A DNA stretch of 64,000 nucleotides, taken from contig NC_081836.1 of assembly GCF_030867095.1 (NCBI RefSeq), positions 32,252,338-32,316,337 of the forward strand, given 5' to 3'. The position numbers and the translations under genes are program-made. The notes below the pieces were generated by a model. That model did no database searches and was not told the DNA's origin. It saw nothing but the letters and a program-made list of their open reading frames with translations. Source of the DNA: Alligator mississippiensis (lineage: Eukaryota; Chordata; Crocodylia; Alligatoridae). Numbering within the stretch: the first letter of the stretch is position 1; every line of letters starts with the position of its first letter. Positions 46,806-57,407 of this stretch are shown here, piece by piece.

Positions 46806-48540
46806 TGGGCAGAAGCAATTGGTGACGGACAGGGGGGACAAGGCTGAACTCCTCAATGAGTTCTTTGCCTCAGTGTTCCTAAGTGAGGGGTAAGACAAGG
46901 CTCTCACTGGGATTGTGGAGAGGCAGCAGCAAGGCGCCAGACTACCATGCGTAGTCCCTGAGATGGTGCAGAGTCACTTGGAGGAACTGGATGCGTTTAA
47001 GTCGGCAGGCCCGGATGAGCTCCATCCGAGGGTACTGAAGGCACTGGCTGACGTCGTTGCACAGCCAATGGTGGGAATATTTGAAAACTCGTGGCGCACG
47101 GGCCAGGTCCTGGGGGACTGGAAAAGGGTCAGTGTGGTCCCCATTTTCAAGGAGGAGAGGAAGGAGGACCCAGGCAACTATAGGCCAGTCAGTCTCACCT
47201 CCATCCTTGGCAAAGTCTTTGAAAAAATTATCAAGGCTCACATTTGCGAGAGCCTGGCAGGAAAAATTATGCTGAGGGGAAACCAGCACGGGTTCATAGC
47301 AAGTAGATTATGCCTGACTAATCTAGTCTCTTTTTATGACCAGGTTACAAAACGCCTGGACGCAGGAGTAGGAGTTGATGTCATATACTTAGACTTCAGG
47401 AAGGCCTTTGATACGGTATCCGACACCATAATGGTGAACAAGTTAAGAGGCTGTGACTTGGATGACTACACAGTCCAGTGGGTGGTGAATTGGCTAGAGG
47501 GTCACACCCAGAGAGTCGTAGTGGATGGGTCAGTATCGACCTGGAAGGGTGTGGGCAGTGGAGTCCCGCAGGGCTCAGTCCTAGGACCGATACTCTTCAA
47601 TGTCTTCATCAGCGACTAGGACGAGGGAGTGAAGTGTACTCTGTCCAAGTTTGCAGATTCCACAAAACTGTGGGGAGAAGTGGACACGCCGGAGGGCAGG
47701 GAACAGCTGCAAGCAGACCTGGACAGGTTGGACATATGGGCAGAAAAGAACAGAATGCAATTCAACAAGGAGAAATGCGAAGTGCTGCACCTAGGGAGGA
47801 AAAATGTCCAGCATACCTACTGCCTAGGAAATGACCTGCTTGGTGGCACGGAAGCGGAAAGGGTTCTTGGAGTCCTAGTGGACTCCAAGATGAACATGAG
47901 TCGGCAGTGTGACGAAGCTATCAGAAAAGCTAATGGCACTTTATCGTGCATCAGCAGATGCATGACGAACAGATCCAAGGAGGTGATACTTCCCCTCTAT
48001 CGAGCGCTGGTCAGACTGCAGTTAGAATACTGCATGCAGTTTTGGGCGCCACACTTCAAGAGGGATGCGGATAACCTGGAGAGGGTCCAGAGAAGGGCCA
48101 CTCGTATGGTTAAGGGCTTGCAGGCCAAGCCCTATGAGGAGAGACTAGGGCACCTGGACCTCTTCAGCCTCCGCAAGAGAAGGTTGAGAGGTGACCTTGT
48201 GGCTGCCTATAAGTTCATCATGGGGGCACAGAAGGGAATTGGTGAGGCTTTACTCACCAAGGCGCCCCTGGGGGTTACAAGAAATAATGGCCACAAGCTA
48301 GCAGAGAGCAGATTTAGACTGGACATTAGGAAGAACTTCTTCACAGTTAGAGTGGCCAAGGTCTGGAACGGGCTCCCAAGGGAGGTGGTGCTCTCACCTA
48401 CCCTGGGGGTCTTCAAGAGGAGGTTAGATAGGCATCTAGCTGGGGTCATCTAGACCCAGCACTCTTTCCTGCCTGTGCAGGGGGTCGGACTCGATGATCT
48501 ATTGAGGTCCCTTCCGACCCTAACATCTATGAATCTATGA
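46806..48540 (+). mobile_element. CR1 LINE, 5'-truncated, best-preserved copy
   Basis: One reading frame runs from about 46830 to 48453 with two in-frame stops, TAA at 46891 and TAG at 47617. It covers the 3' half of CR1 ORF2. RT motifs are in order: SAGPDELHPRVLK; DPGNYRPVSLTS; the motif A region YLDFRKAFDTV; SGVPQGSVLGPILF; and motif C near 47650-47661. Motif C reads FADS, where active CR1 has F/Y-A-D-D. After the palm come the thumb and C-terminal region with LEYCMQFWAPHFKRD and the LRGDLVAAYKFIMG segment, ending at 48453. The 3' tail has GGTCGGACTCGATGATCT and closes with ATCTATGA-type repeats at 48524-48540. ORF1 and the endonuclease are missing. It is inactive, but clearly younger than the other CR1 copies here. 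Confidence 0.93.
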
Positions 48541-49440
48541 ACTTTTATAGAAGTGTTGTCCCTCATGGGCTTGAGCTTGACTCTTACTGGTCAGCATTTA
48601 GAATGGTACAGTGGATATAGCTGGCAGGAAGGGTGATCTCTCAGATGTCTGAGGAAAATGACCTTGTATGGGACTGTTTATTCAGTGAAGAACAATAGAC
48701 TTCCAAGGTGGTGTTTAAAGGCATCTGCTTTGCAGCCTGTGGGCTGTTGCATTCTGAAAAGGGAAGAATTTCCCAGGACATGGGGGTTCCTTTCTAGGGA
48801 AATGTAATTGAAGATGTCCAGTTTACATGTCCCATGCATGGCTTAATAGGCAGATATGCATTTGATAAGATGCTAACAAGTAGATTTTGTTTGCTGGCCC
48901 TCCCATTTCTGCGAAATTAGTTGAACATTCAAATACATGGTGTTATAACCAGATGTCGGACATATATTTTTCTCAGTATCAGCCCCAAAATTCTGATTGG
49001 GAGAACTTTGTGTGAACAAAAATATAAAATGTTTAATTTGCTATTCAGCTTTAATTTGGTATTCAAAAGAAACAAATTTGAGAGTTTGGTGTAGGCTGCT
49101 ACCTTGTGGTCTTCAGATCTCAAAAAGCAACAAAACATGATAATCTCAAAATGAAATGACTGCCTGCCTGTATGTTTTTTTTTTTTTATTTGTCTTATTG
49201 TATTACTTTCCTTTGAATGCCATTTTCACTAATATCATTGAGTGAAGTCTGAAAATTTGGAGAGGAGCAGTTCTCTGTTTTAACTACCTCTTGTCCTCTT
49301 AAAGTTTCTTTAGCTCATCATCACAGTTTAGAAATAATACCCCTCCCACCACCCCTCTATTATAGTTTTAAAATGGAGGTCTTTGACAAGATTTTGCTTG
49401 AGGAAATTTTCCTTCTGTATTTAAACTATCATCATTTAGA
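48541..49440. other. AT-rich unique sequence
   Basis: No feature recognised. Confidence 0.4.
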
Positions 49441-49442
49441 CC

Positions 49443-49700
49443 AATGGGGGCCAACCTCTTTGGCCAGGTGTGCCAAAAATTAGCTGTGCATCCTCTCCAA
49501 GTGCCACCCCAATTCTCTTTCCCTGCCTGATCTGCTTCTTGACCTTCTGCTTCCAACCCAGTGCTCCCTGCCTGATCTGTTGCTTTGCTTTCTGCTTTCT
49601 TCTCTGTGCTCCTTGCCCAAATTGCTGCTTTGCTTTTTGCCCTGTTTGCCACTGAGCTGCTTGCCCCTTCCCTGATCTGCCCTATGTCCTGTATAGAGGC
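49443..49700. mobile_element. hAT-like fragment
   Basis: CAATGGGGGCCAACCTCTTT followed by GGCCAGGTGTGCCA resembles the left end of vertebrate hAT elements with CAGGGGTCGGCAACC-type ends. A matching right end was not found, so the boundary is approximate. The interior repeats GCTTTGCTTTCTGC / GCTTTGCTTTTTGC. Confidence 0.4.
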
Positions 49701-49875
49701 TGCCTGTTTCACCCTAATTTAGATACACTCTAGATTTGTGGAAAAATCTCTACCCTGCATTAATAGAAGCCAGTTGTTTTAGCCAGAGCTAAAACCCTCT
49801 TACTGTGCCCCTTATTTGCTTGCCACATTCCAGATTTTGCTGTTTCACTGGAGTGGACCATCATGTTTACCAGAG

Positions 49876-50540
49876 TTCAAGATGACTGAATTTCAGACAA
49901 CCCCCAAGAATTAGGTTCCATACATGGAAAATGTATAAATTTGTTATAATATCACATGTATAGAGTTTAACTATTGGACAGTCATCTTAAAATCATCATC
50001 ACCCCACATTGCTGCAGTGGCTGGGGGTCAGGCAGTGGGGAGCTGGGGTTAAGCTGCCTGCCCCCTGCCCCCTTGCTTGCCCACATTTTTCCCCCCCTCC
50101 TATCTTCCCTCCCCTCCCCTCCCCTCCCACACTACTTGCCCTCACTTTTACCTGTGCCTGCCACTCACTTGCCCTCACTTTTACCCTGTGCCTGCCACTC
50201 TGGCATCTACTCCTCCTAAATCCTTTGGTACCTTCCTTCTCCCCAAGTACCTTCCCTCCCCTTGCGCTGTTTGCATGCCCCATTCTCCCCCACCTGCCTT
50301 TCCCTCCTACATGCTGCTTACCCTCCAGCTCTGGCATGACTTCAGCACATGGGGACTCTGGCTACAGTCCAGTAGTGCTGGCAGCTTCAGCCTGGACTCC
50401 TGGGTCCAGCTGGAGCTACCACTGCCATAACAGCTGTTATAAGGTCAGGAGGGATAGCAGGGTAGGCAAGGGGGCAGAGGCTACAGGGAGGTGGGGTGGA
50501 GATGACAGAAGGGGGCAGAGACAATGGAAGTAGGCATTGG
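49876..50540 (+). mobile_element. Composite repeat: AT-rich head, GC-rich body (copy 2)
   Basis: It shares with 41808-42480 a CAAGATGACT start, an ACAACCCCCAAGAATTAGG motif (inverted relative to GAACCTAATTATCAGAGG in copy 1) and the CTTAAAA...CCC...TTGCTGCAG junction near 49986-50015. A pyrimidine-rich body follows. Within it (CCCCT)n lies at 50108-50128 and a 33-base tandem pair at 50135-50201. Several long frames are composition artefacts. Confidence 0.5.
50135..50201. repeat. Tandem duplication, two units of 33-34 bases
   Basis: Both units begin CTTGCCCTCACTTTTACC and end TGTGCCTGCCACTC. They differ by one extra C and the last base, so the duplication is recent. Confidence 0.9.
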
Positions 50541-50704
50541 TTCCAGCCCTGACCTGGGGCTGAGGCCAGGGTCACAGCAGCTGCTTGCTTCCCTACCACC
50601 TTGCCTCTCTCAGCAGTACCCCTTCCTTTTTCCTTCCAACTTCCCTACTCTAAGCAGTACTTTCTGTTTAGAAGCTCTGCTTCCTGCAATCCTTCCACAG
50701 CATC

Positions 50705-50800
50705 TGATGAAGTAGGCTTTCTGCTTATGAAAGCTTATTCCATTCATCTCTGTTTTAGTTGGTTTATAAAGATACCAATTTCCCCTGCCTTATGATAAAC
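50705..50800. repeat. Fragment of the AGCTTTTGGG/AAGCTTAT repeat family
   Basis: CTGATGAAGTAGGCTTTCTG, then TATGAAAGCTTATTCC and TTAGTTGGTTTATAAAG, resembles the distal part of the repeat found at 41464 and 6013 (TGATGAAGGGTG...AAGCTTGC...TTGTTGATCTAATAA). Confidence 0.45.
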
Positions 50801-51658
50801 TTTTTGGCATATTGGGGAAAGGGAGAATAAAGCTGAATATTTTTTTCAATGTTCATATTCTTGTTGTTTGGATTCTTGTCTCTGAAGCTGGGAGCAGAAG
50901 CTGTTAAAAAGTTCTTCCTTGCAGTGGTATAACTTGAGGTGGGATCGCTGGGCACTGGCCTTGGGTGCCAATTTAGAGGAGGCACAAAAATGGTAGTGGC
51001 TGCTGTTGCTGCTATTAGGCACAGAAATTGCTTGTTACTCCTATGTTTCTCAGAATTGCCACAGAAACTTATGCAGGCTTTTTTCAGGTAGTGCTGGGAG
51101 GAGAGAGGGAAAAGAAGAAGCACTTCACTTCTTGCTTTATCTACTACTTTAGGTTAGTGACATTTCCCGAAGTTTCTTAGGAAATCAGGTTGGGAAAAGT
51201 TTACAGAAAACAGCCAAGCCAACTGGTTGATTAAGAACACTGCTTTATGAATACCAACTCCTGTTTTGGTTGTTTAATTGAATTGACAGTTTGAACTCCA
51301 GGTAATATATCAGTCACTTAGTCTTAAATTAAATGTTCTTATAGTGGTCTTGAATATTGAAAATAAAATCTGCTGTAAAAGCCAATAGTACAAAAAGCTA
51401 CCAAATAACCACAAACTGTACTACAAAAAAACCCAAAAAACCTACAAAAGCACGACTATAAATATATATATATATATATATATTTCAGCAATAACTTGTT
51501 ATACCTCTTTGTCCATATGTTCCTGACTCATCTAAAGTTATAGAGGTATTTAAAAACATCTCAGGTTGCTGTTTAATTATGTCATGGTTGTGCAACAAAA
51601 AATATATATTTCTGTAAACATGAATGTTGATGTTATAAACATGCTCTCTTCCTACATG
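50801..51658. other. AT-rich sequence with a possible hAT end
   Basis: CAGTGGTATAACTTGAGG at 50924 resembles a hAT terminal repeat of the CAGTGGCGTAAC type, without a second end. An (AT)n run lies at 51461-51482. No gene. Confidence 0.35.
51461..51482. repeat. (AT)n microsatellite
   Basis: About eleven TA units. Confidence 0.9.
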
Positions 51659-51666
51659 GTTTCCAT

Positions 51667-52391
51667 TAGGGGTGTGCAAAGCGGGCCCTATTCAATTCGG
51701 ATTCGGTGTGAATTGGGGACAATGGTTTGATTCATTGATTTGGATCACTGTCCCTGATTCAATTCAGAGAATCAGCGAGTCAGACATAGACACAGCTTTA
51801 AAAGTTTTTTTCTATATACCTTGAGGTACCAGGCGTGGGTCATGGTTGCTGTGATGCTGGGGCGCATGGAGCATCCCACAGGAGTGCGGGGGGGGGGGGG
51901 TGCTCTCCACATGCTCGGCAGCAAACCCAGAAGTGGACTGTAAGTACTTCTGGTCCACTTCCAGTTCTGCCAGGGAGCATGCTGTCCCCACCCCCCTCCC
52001 CCCCGTGCCTCAGCTAGGCGATCAGCCACAGGGGGACCCCAGGTGCCCCTCCCCAACCCAGGAGGCACCAGTCACCAAGCCAGGGCAGCATGGGGGGGGT
52101 CTTTTGGTCCACTTCCAGGTCTGCTGCCAAGCACACTGGGGAGCCCCCACACTTCTGTGGGGCACTCCATGTGCCCCAGCATTGCAGCATTCATGAGCCC
52201 CTGTTAATGTTAAAAAACATTTAAAGCTGTCTCTATATCTGAATCCCTGAATCTTTCCAAATCAATTCGGAGGGTTTCTATTTGATTTGGAGAGAGTAAA
52301 GGGTCCTTTGATTTGATTCAGAGATTCAACCAGTGAATTGGGCCGAATCTCCGCCGAATCAAATTAGGGATCAAAGCTTTGCACAGCCCTA
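51667..52391. mobile_element. hAT-type non-autonomous element, 725 bp
   Basis: The terminal inverted repeats are TAGGGGTGTGCAAAGC and GCTTTGCACAGCCCTA, 15 of 16 matching. A perfect 8-bp target duplication GTTTCCAT lies at 51659-51666 and 52392-52399. Both subterminal regions carry repeated GAATC/ATTCGG motifs in inverted arrangement, probably transposase binding sites. The GC-rich middle contains a 13-G run (51888-51900) and a CCAGAAGTGGAC / GTCCACTTCC inverted pair. It has no transposase coding. A partial second copy is at 54184-54636. Confidence 0.92.
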
Positions 52392-52399
52392 GTTTCCAT

Positions 52400-54183
52400 A
52401 GACTTTTACCTCAGTTTATTAGTTTCATAGGAATGCTTGCTGTGAATTACAGCTAACTGCTCTAAACATGGCTCTGTGGCATGCTATCAACATGCTATAA
52501 CTTAACATTTCCTTTTTCCTTTTTTCCTACAGATATAACTCCCTTTAGAATGATTTTAATGGGAAGGGTCTATATTTGATAGGGAATACAATTATGTTCA
52601 AACACTTCTTCTTACAGCCAACTAGCGAAGTTTTTTGAAGAGCTATACAGGTTTTTTCATAGAACAGGAGCCTCTTTATATTGTCTTGTCGTCCAGATGG
52701 CTAAGTATATGGTAGAACAGAATTAATGGATGTTGGGGAAATCCACCTCCATGTGGAACAGATAGTAACATTGGCATGTAGTCAAAAAACCCTCAGAAAG
52801 GTTGCATTTGAAGGACACCACGGTTGGAAATGTAGAGGAAGATATATTCCTGGACTTGAGAAGGAAACACAGAGGACGCATTATTGTATGGAATGATTAG
52901 ATGACTGACTAATGAGCCTTGAGGGGCAGAGAAATTGACTACAAAAGCAATTAAATAAGCACCTGACATTCTAATGTACTTTACATAAACATTAAACTCT
53001 TACTGGGTTTATTTTCTTCATAATATACCATTAAATCTTAGTAAACTTAAATAAAAGTCCATTACAGATGTCAAGGTTTATGTTCTTTTAATGCCACTTT
53101 ATTTTTAACCTTTATGAAATACACAGCAAGAATTCAATTTGCAGAGAAAAAAACAGGAGACATTTAGACAACCCATTAAACATATGAGACGCACCATTAC
53201 TGGCAAAGTCTGCCAAGAATAGACTGTTGGGTGTAAAATATGGTGGCAGGTGTAACTTCAAAGTCAGAAGGTGTGATAACACCTTGTAATAGAAGTACAA
53301 TGAGAGAATGCCTGTAAGCTATGTTTCTTAATATGGGTATACAAAAAAAAAAAAAGGAATATTATATTATTATTGATGTAGGCGGTATTTATATATGAAT
53401 AAGACTACAGCTTAGTCATGTTCTTGCTCGAGTTCTCCAATTGTTTGGTATTATTGGTAGTCTTGTCCCCAGGCTGATTGTGGAATATGCATTTAAGCAC
53501 CTAATTTGATTAGGAAAAGTCCTTTAGGAAAGCCTGGCAAGTCAGCATTCTGTATGGACCTTGCAACATGATAGCCATACTCTCATCTTCTTTTTTTACC
53601 TTTGGCATGTAGTAGAGGGTGGGGTTAGCTATGATGCAAGTAAGTAGTGTATTTAACTATCTTTACAAAAACAAACATTACCTAAAATCATTGATAAATT
53701 GAATGCTCCTGTCTTATTACCAAACAGGTACCAAGACAATTGGAAGGGCTTTTGCATTTGGGGGAACTGAAGGTTTTATATTTAGAAATGTATTATTTAA
53801 GGCTGATCATGGAAGTTACTACTCTTGAGAGGCGATCTGTATGTGATAGTTTGAGGTAATTGGCAAGGAAAGAAGGAAGTTCCTGTACTTATATGCTGAT
53901 GGCTGTGCAATTATGGAAGTTTCAAGACTTTTTTATGTTAATGGAAAAGGACTATTTCTAGGAGGGGAAGAAGCAATCAGTGACTCTTTGATAAATTCCT
54001 TTTTAAGAGTAGCTTTTCAATTTATTTGGACCCAACATTAGACTTGTAATGTCATGCAATAGAAACAAGGAAAGAAATGGCCAGAATGGAAAATTCATGA
54101 AAAACTAGAGTAGGAAATCTGCATTTTTACGTTTGCTACTGTTCTGTAAATTACACCAGATCACCAGATTTCAATTTTTACAA
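52400..54183. other. AT-rich unique sequence
   Basis: No exon or repeat recognised. The good acceptor-like tract at 52510-52533 (TTTTTTCCTACAG) has no matching donor in range. Confidence 0.4.
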
Positions 54184-54636
54184 TTGGCCCTGGGGGGACC
54201 CCAGGTGCCCTGTCCCCCCCCCCCCCCAATCCAGGAGACACCAGTCACAAAGCCGGGGGGGGGGGATGCAAAGCCCTCCCTCCCCCCCCCCCCCAGTGTG
54301 CTCCCCAGCAGACCCAGAAGTGGACCAGAAGTGCTTCTGGTCCACTTCCGGGTCTGTTGCTAAGTGCACTGGGGACCCCTCAGTGCTCCTGTGGGATACT
54401 CCATCCACCCCAGCATTTCAGCATTCATGAGCCGCCCCTTACCTTGAGGTATGTAGAAAGAACATTTAAAGTTGTGTCTGTATCATTGAATCTTTCTGAA
54501 TCGATTCAGAGGGTTCCAATTCAATTTGGAGAGATTGATGGTCCTACTGATTTGATTCAGATTCCGAGATTTGGCCACCAAATTAGGCTGAATCTCCACT
54601 GAATCGAATCAGTGACCGAAGCTTCACATAGCCCTA
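54184..54636. mobile_element. Left-truncated copy of the 51667-52391 hAT family
   Basis: From GGACCCCAGGTGCCC onward it follows the middle and right part of the 51667 element. This includes GACACCAGTCACAAAGCC, the GAAGTGGACCAGAAG inverted pair, and a final AAGCTTCACATAGCCCTA terminal repeat. The left terminal repeat is missing. It contains 14 C (54214-54227), 11 G (54255-54265) and 13 C (54282-54294) runs. More diverged than the complete copy. Confidence 0.8.
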
Positions 54637-54639
54637 ATA

Positions 54640-55990
54640 GTCAGTCTTGTAATATCAAAAACAGATATGTTGTTCATATTGCTAAAGGCAATATTCAGCA
54701 CTATTCACAGTTAGCTTCTAACAAATCCATTCTCTGTAATAGTACTGAAAATGTCTTTTGATATATCTAATAAACATTAGCACCTAAAGCAGATTCATTA
54801 AATGTAATATAATGTTCTGTGAATCCCTGATGTTGCCATAACTTTGTATGACGGGGTACAGCATGAGTTATTTTAGAAGACTCGTTTTCTTTTTCCCCTG
54901 TAATGAAAAAAATGCAGTACAGGTCCTCCAATGCACCAACATTTTTGAGTATGTTTTGTGCTAACTAAAAATAAAATACTTTTATTATAAGGGTGTTGTA
55001 TAATTTGACTTTGCCAAAAAATACTCTAGTTATATAAAGACAACCTCAGATTTTATGTATTTATCTCTGCATCTGTTAAATTAGATGTTTGTACAGTTGT
55101 AGCTGTGTCTACTCCTGTAGTAATTATCAAACCTCACCTTATCGTCTTTGTGTATACATGTAATGCTGAAGCAGTGAAAGGTTTTTTTGGGTTGCTTTTT
55201 TTTAACAGTTGTTTTACTGATGGAGTATTGACTCTAAGGCTACAAAAATATTTCACATTTTTAACCATTTTTATTTTGGGACAAAGTGTAATCGTTTAGA
55301 AATTCATGTCTGTTTTCCCTAAAAAGATTAATGGGATAAGTAGCACTAATGGTTTATTCTGGGATAGCTCAATGAGGTGTCTGAATGGTTATCCTGGGAT
55401 TGCACCATTAAATTAGTGAAAGTGCATTTAGCCATTCACTAAACCATGATTAGAAAGACAATGAGCATACATTCCAATCCCGGGATGCTTCTCTTGTGAG
55501 ACAAACACTGGCAACATATGTCCAGGGACAAATGCAGTGTCTGTTCCTAGCCTAGATTTCTAGTCTGAAGGAGTTTCAAGGAAAGGAGGCGGGATTCCCA
55601 GGAAGAGGTGGAATTCAGGTCTCTTGCTGTACCTTAAACAGATAATTCATAAAATAAATATCATTAATTATATCAAGAAAAGTGGAGCATGTGGTGCATA
55701 AGCCAAAGTCAAATGACCAGGGATCCTGGCTTTCTCTGTTAAAAGATCCACAATTACCTGGTTTAAAAAAAAAAAAAAAAGAAGAAAAAAATAATCTGAT
55801 TTAAAAATACCCAAAACAGCAGTTCTTTGCATTTAAAATGAAACATCACTATAACGTATCTATAGGTATCAGTTGAACACAGTGCTTTATTGATATATTT
55901 ACATTTTAAAGCAATTTGAAAGCAAACCAGTGTCTCAATCATTATAATAAAATAAATTCTAAATACCTATATATTATGCTATTTGACTTG
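54640..55990. other. AT-rich unique sequence
   Basis: No gene recognised; a poly-A run with GA interruptions lies at 55764-55790. Confidence 0.4.
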
Positions 55991-57000
55991 GATGTTTTTT
56001 GTGTGGAAAATCAGAGCTTCCTCTGCTTCCTTCATGCACCAGGACTTGGGTACAGCTATAGCTGCTCCCCCCCTCGCCACCACTGCTTTGTGATACTGAG
56101 CAGTCCTGATATGCCAGTGCCCTGCCCTTGCCCTTGCTGTTGCCCCCCCCCACCCCAGCCTTGCCACTGCCCCTCACTGCCAACTATCTGCCTGTGTACT
56201 GGGCTGGGTTCTCCCTTGCTGCCATGGCCCTGCTATTGCTGCCACTCCTCTCAGGCCACCTGCACTGCCCCCTCCACATCATCTCTCCTTCAGAGTATAG
56301 CCATGATCTGAGGGCAGCAGTGGTGGTGGCATTGGTGGCTGGGCCTCGCAGCAGACTAGAGCTGCAACCCAGCATGCAAGTGGCTGGTGGTGGGAGGAGC
56401 TGAGGGTAGTGCATGGCCCACCCCTGCAATGTTACTCCTCATGATTCTGGAGTAGGGTGGTGCAGGGGCCCCAGAAGCAGTGGCAACAACAATGAGTCTC
56501 ACTGTCCTACTCTGCCCTCCTTCGCAGGATCCTGCCTACTGGGCTCTGGCGGTGGTTCCTGCCTATGTCTTTCCAGCCAGGCTGCAGCCCTGTGCCTGCT
56601 GTGGGTGCACAAATCTGGGGGACACATGCTCCCTATGCCCCCCAATGTGTTGCCTATGCTCCCCCACCATCCCAGTGTTCCCTATCCCCCACCAGCCCCC
56701 TATCTCACCTATGTTCCTCCCCATATACTTACTGACGGGGAACTGTGGGAGCTGCTCTCTACCACATTACCTAGCTGCCATGTATATGTGTGCATGCTCA
56801 TGTCCACATGATCTCATGGCATCCCCTGCCTGATTGCTCTCCTCCTACTCCCTCCAGCCTCAAGCAGCCCCTTGCAGGCTGGAACTATGCCAGCCTGCAA
56901 GGGGAAATCCATGGTTTCCTTCATTTTTCTCCTTTTAAAGGAGAATATCTTCATTTTTCTACGGCAAACAGAAAACCCAGATCCCTGCTAATGACAGAAA
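55991..57000. repeat. GC-rich block, repeat-like, unclassified
   Basis: The base composition jumps at about 56000 and stays C-rich until about 56900, with CTGC/CCTGCC/TGCCCC words in all frames. The long frames here (55916-56311, 56413-56833 and others) overlap each other on both strands, lack domains and are dominated by Cys, Pro, Leu and Ser. They are best read as non-coding. Base composition matches the bodies of the short GC-rich elements elsewhere in the window. Confidence 0.35.
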
Positions 57001-57006
57001 CATATA

Positions 57007-57404
57007 GGGAGTGTCCCCATGCATGGGAATTTACGTTTCCCTGGGGACAAACAGCAGCAGCACAATGTGTTCCACTGCTACCTGTCCCTAGGTTACACCT
57101 ACGCACATGCTCTCTGACATACAACACGTTGCCCTGAGTGGGTTAGAGGAGGCAGGGGCTAGCACCTGGGCTGGCCCCAGCAACCTTACCTGGGGTCTTG
57201 GAGGTATCCAGGGACTGCAGCCATGGTGATCCTGCAGCAATGAGCATGGCTGGCAACTGCCCCATGGGTTGTTTTAACCCTGGTTGATCCCCATACACTG
57301 GGAGATCCCCATTGTGGGGAACACCTGCACGTGTGGCATGTGCGGTGCCATAAATGGCTCTGTGGCACTGCAAACTGCACATTCTTGCTTGTCTGGACTC
57401 GCCC
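57007..57404. mobile_element. GGG...CCC short DNA transposon, 398 bp
   Basis: Ends are GGGAGTGTCCCCATGCATGG and GTCTGGACTCGCCC, imperfect inverted repeats, with the 3-bp duplication ATA at 57004-57006 and 57405-57407. The interior differs from the 30055 copy but end type and duplication length are the same. Non-coding. Confidence 0.6.
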
Positions 57405-57407
57405 ATA

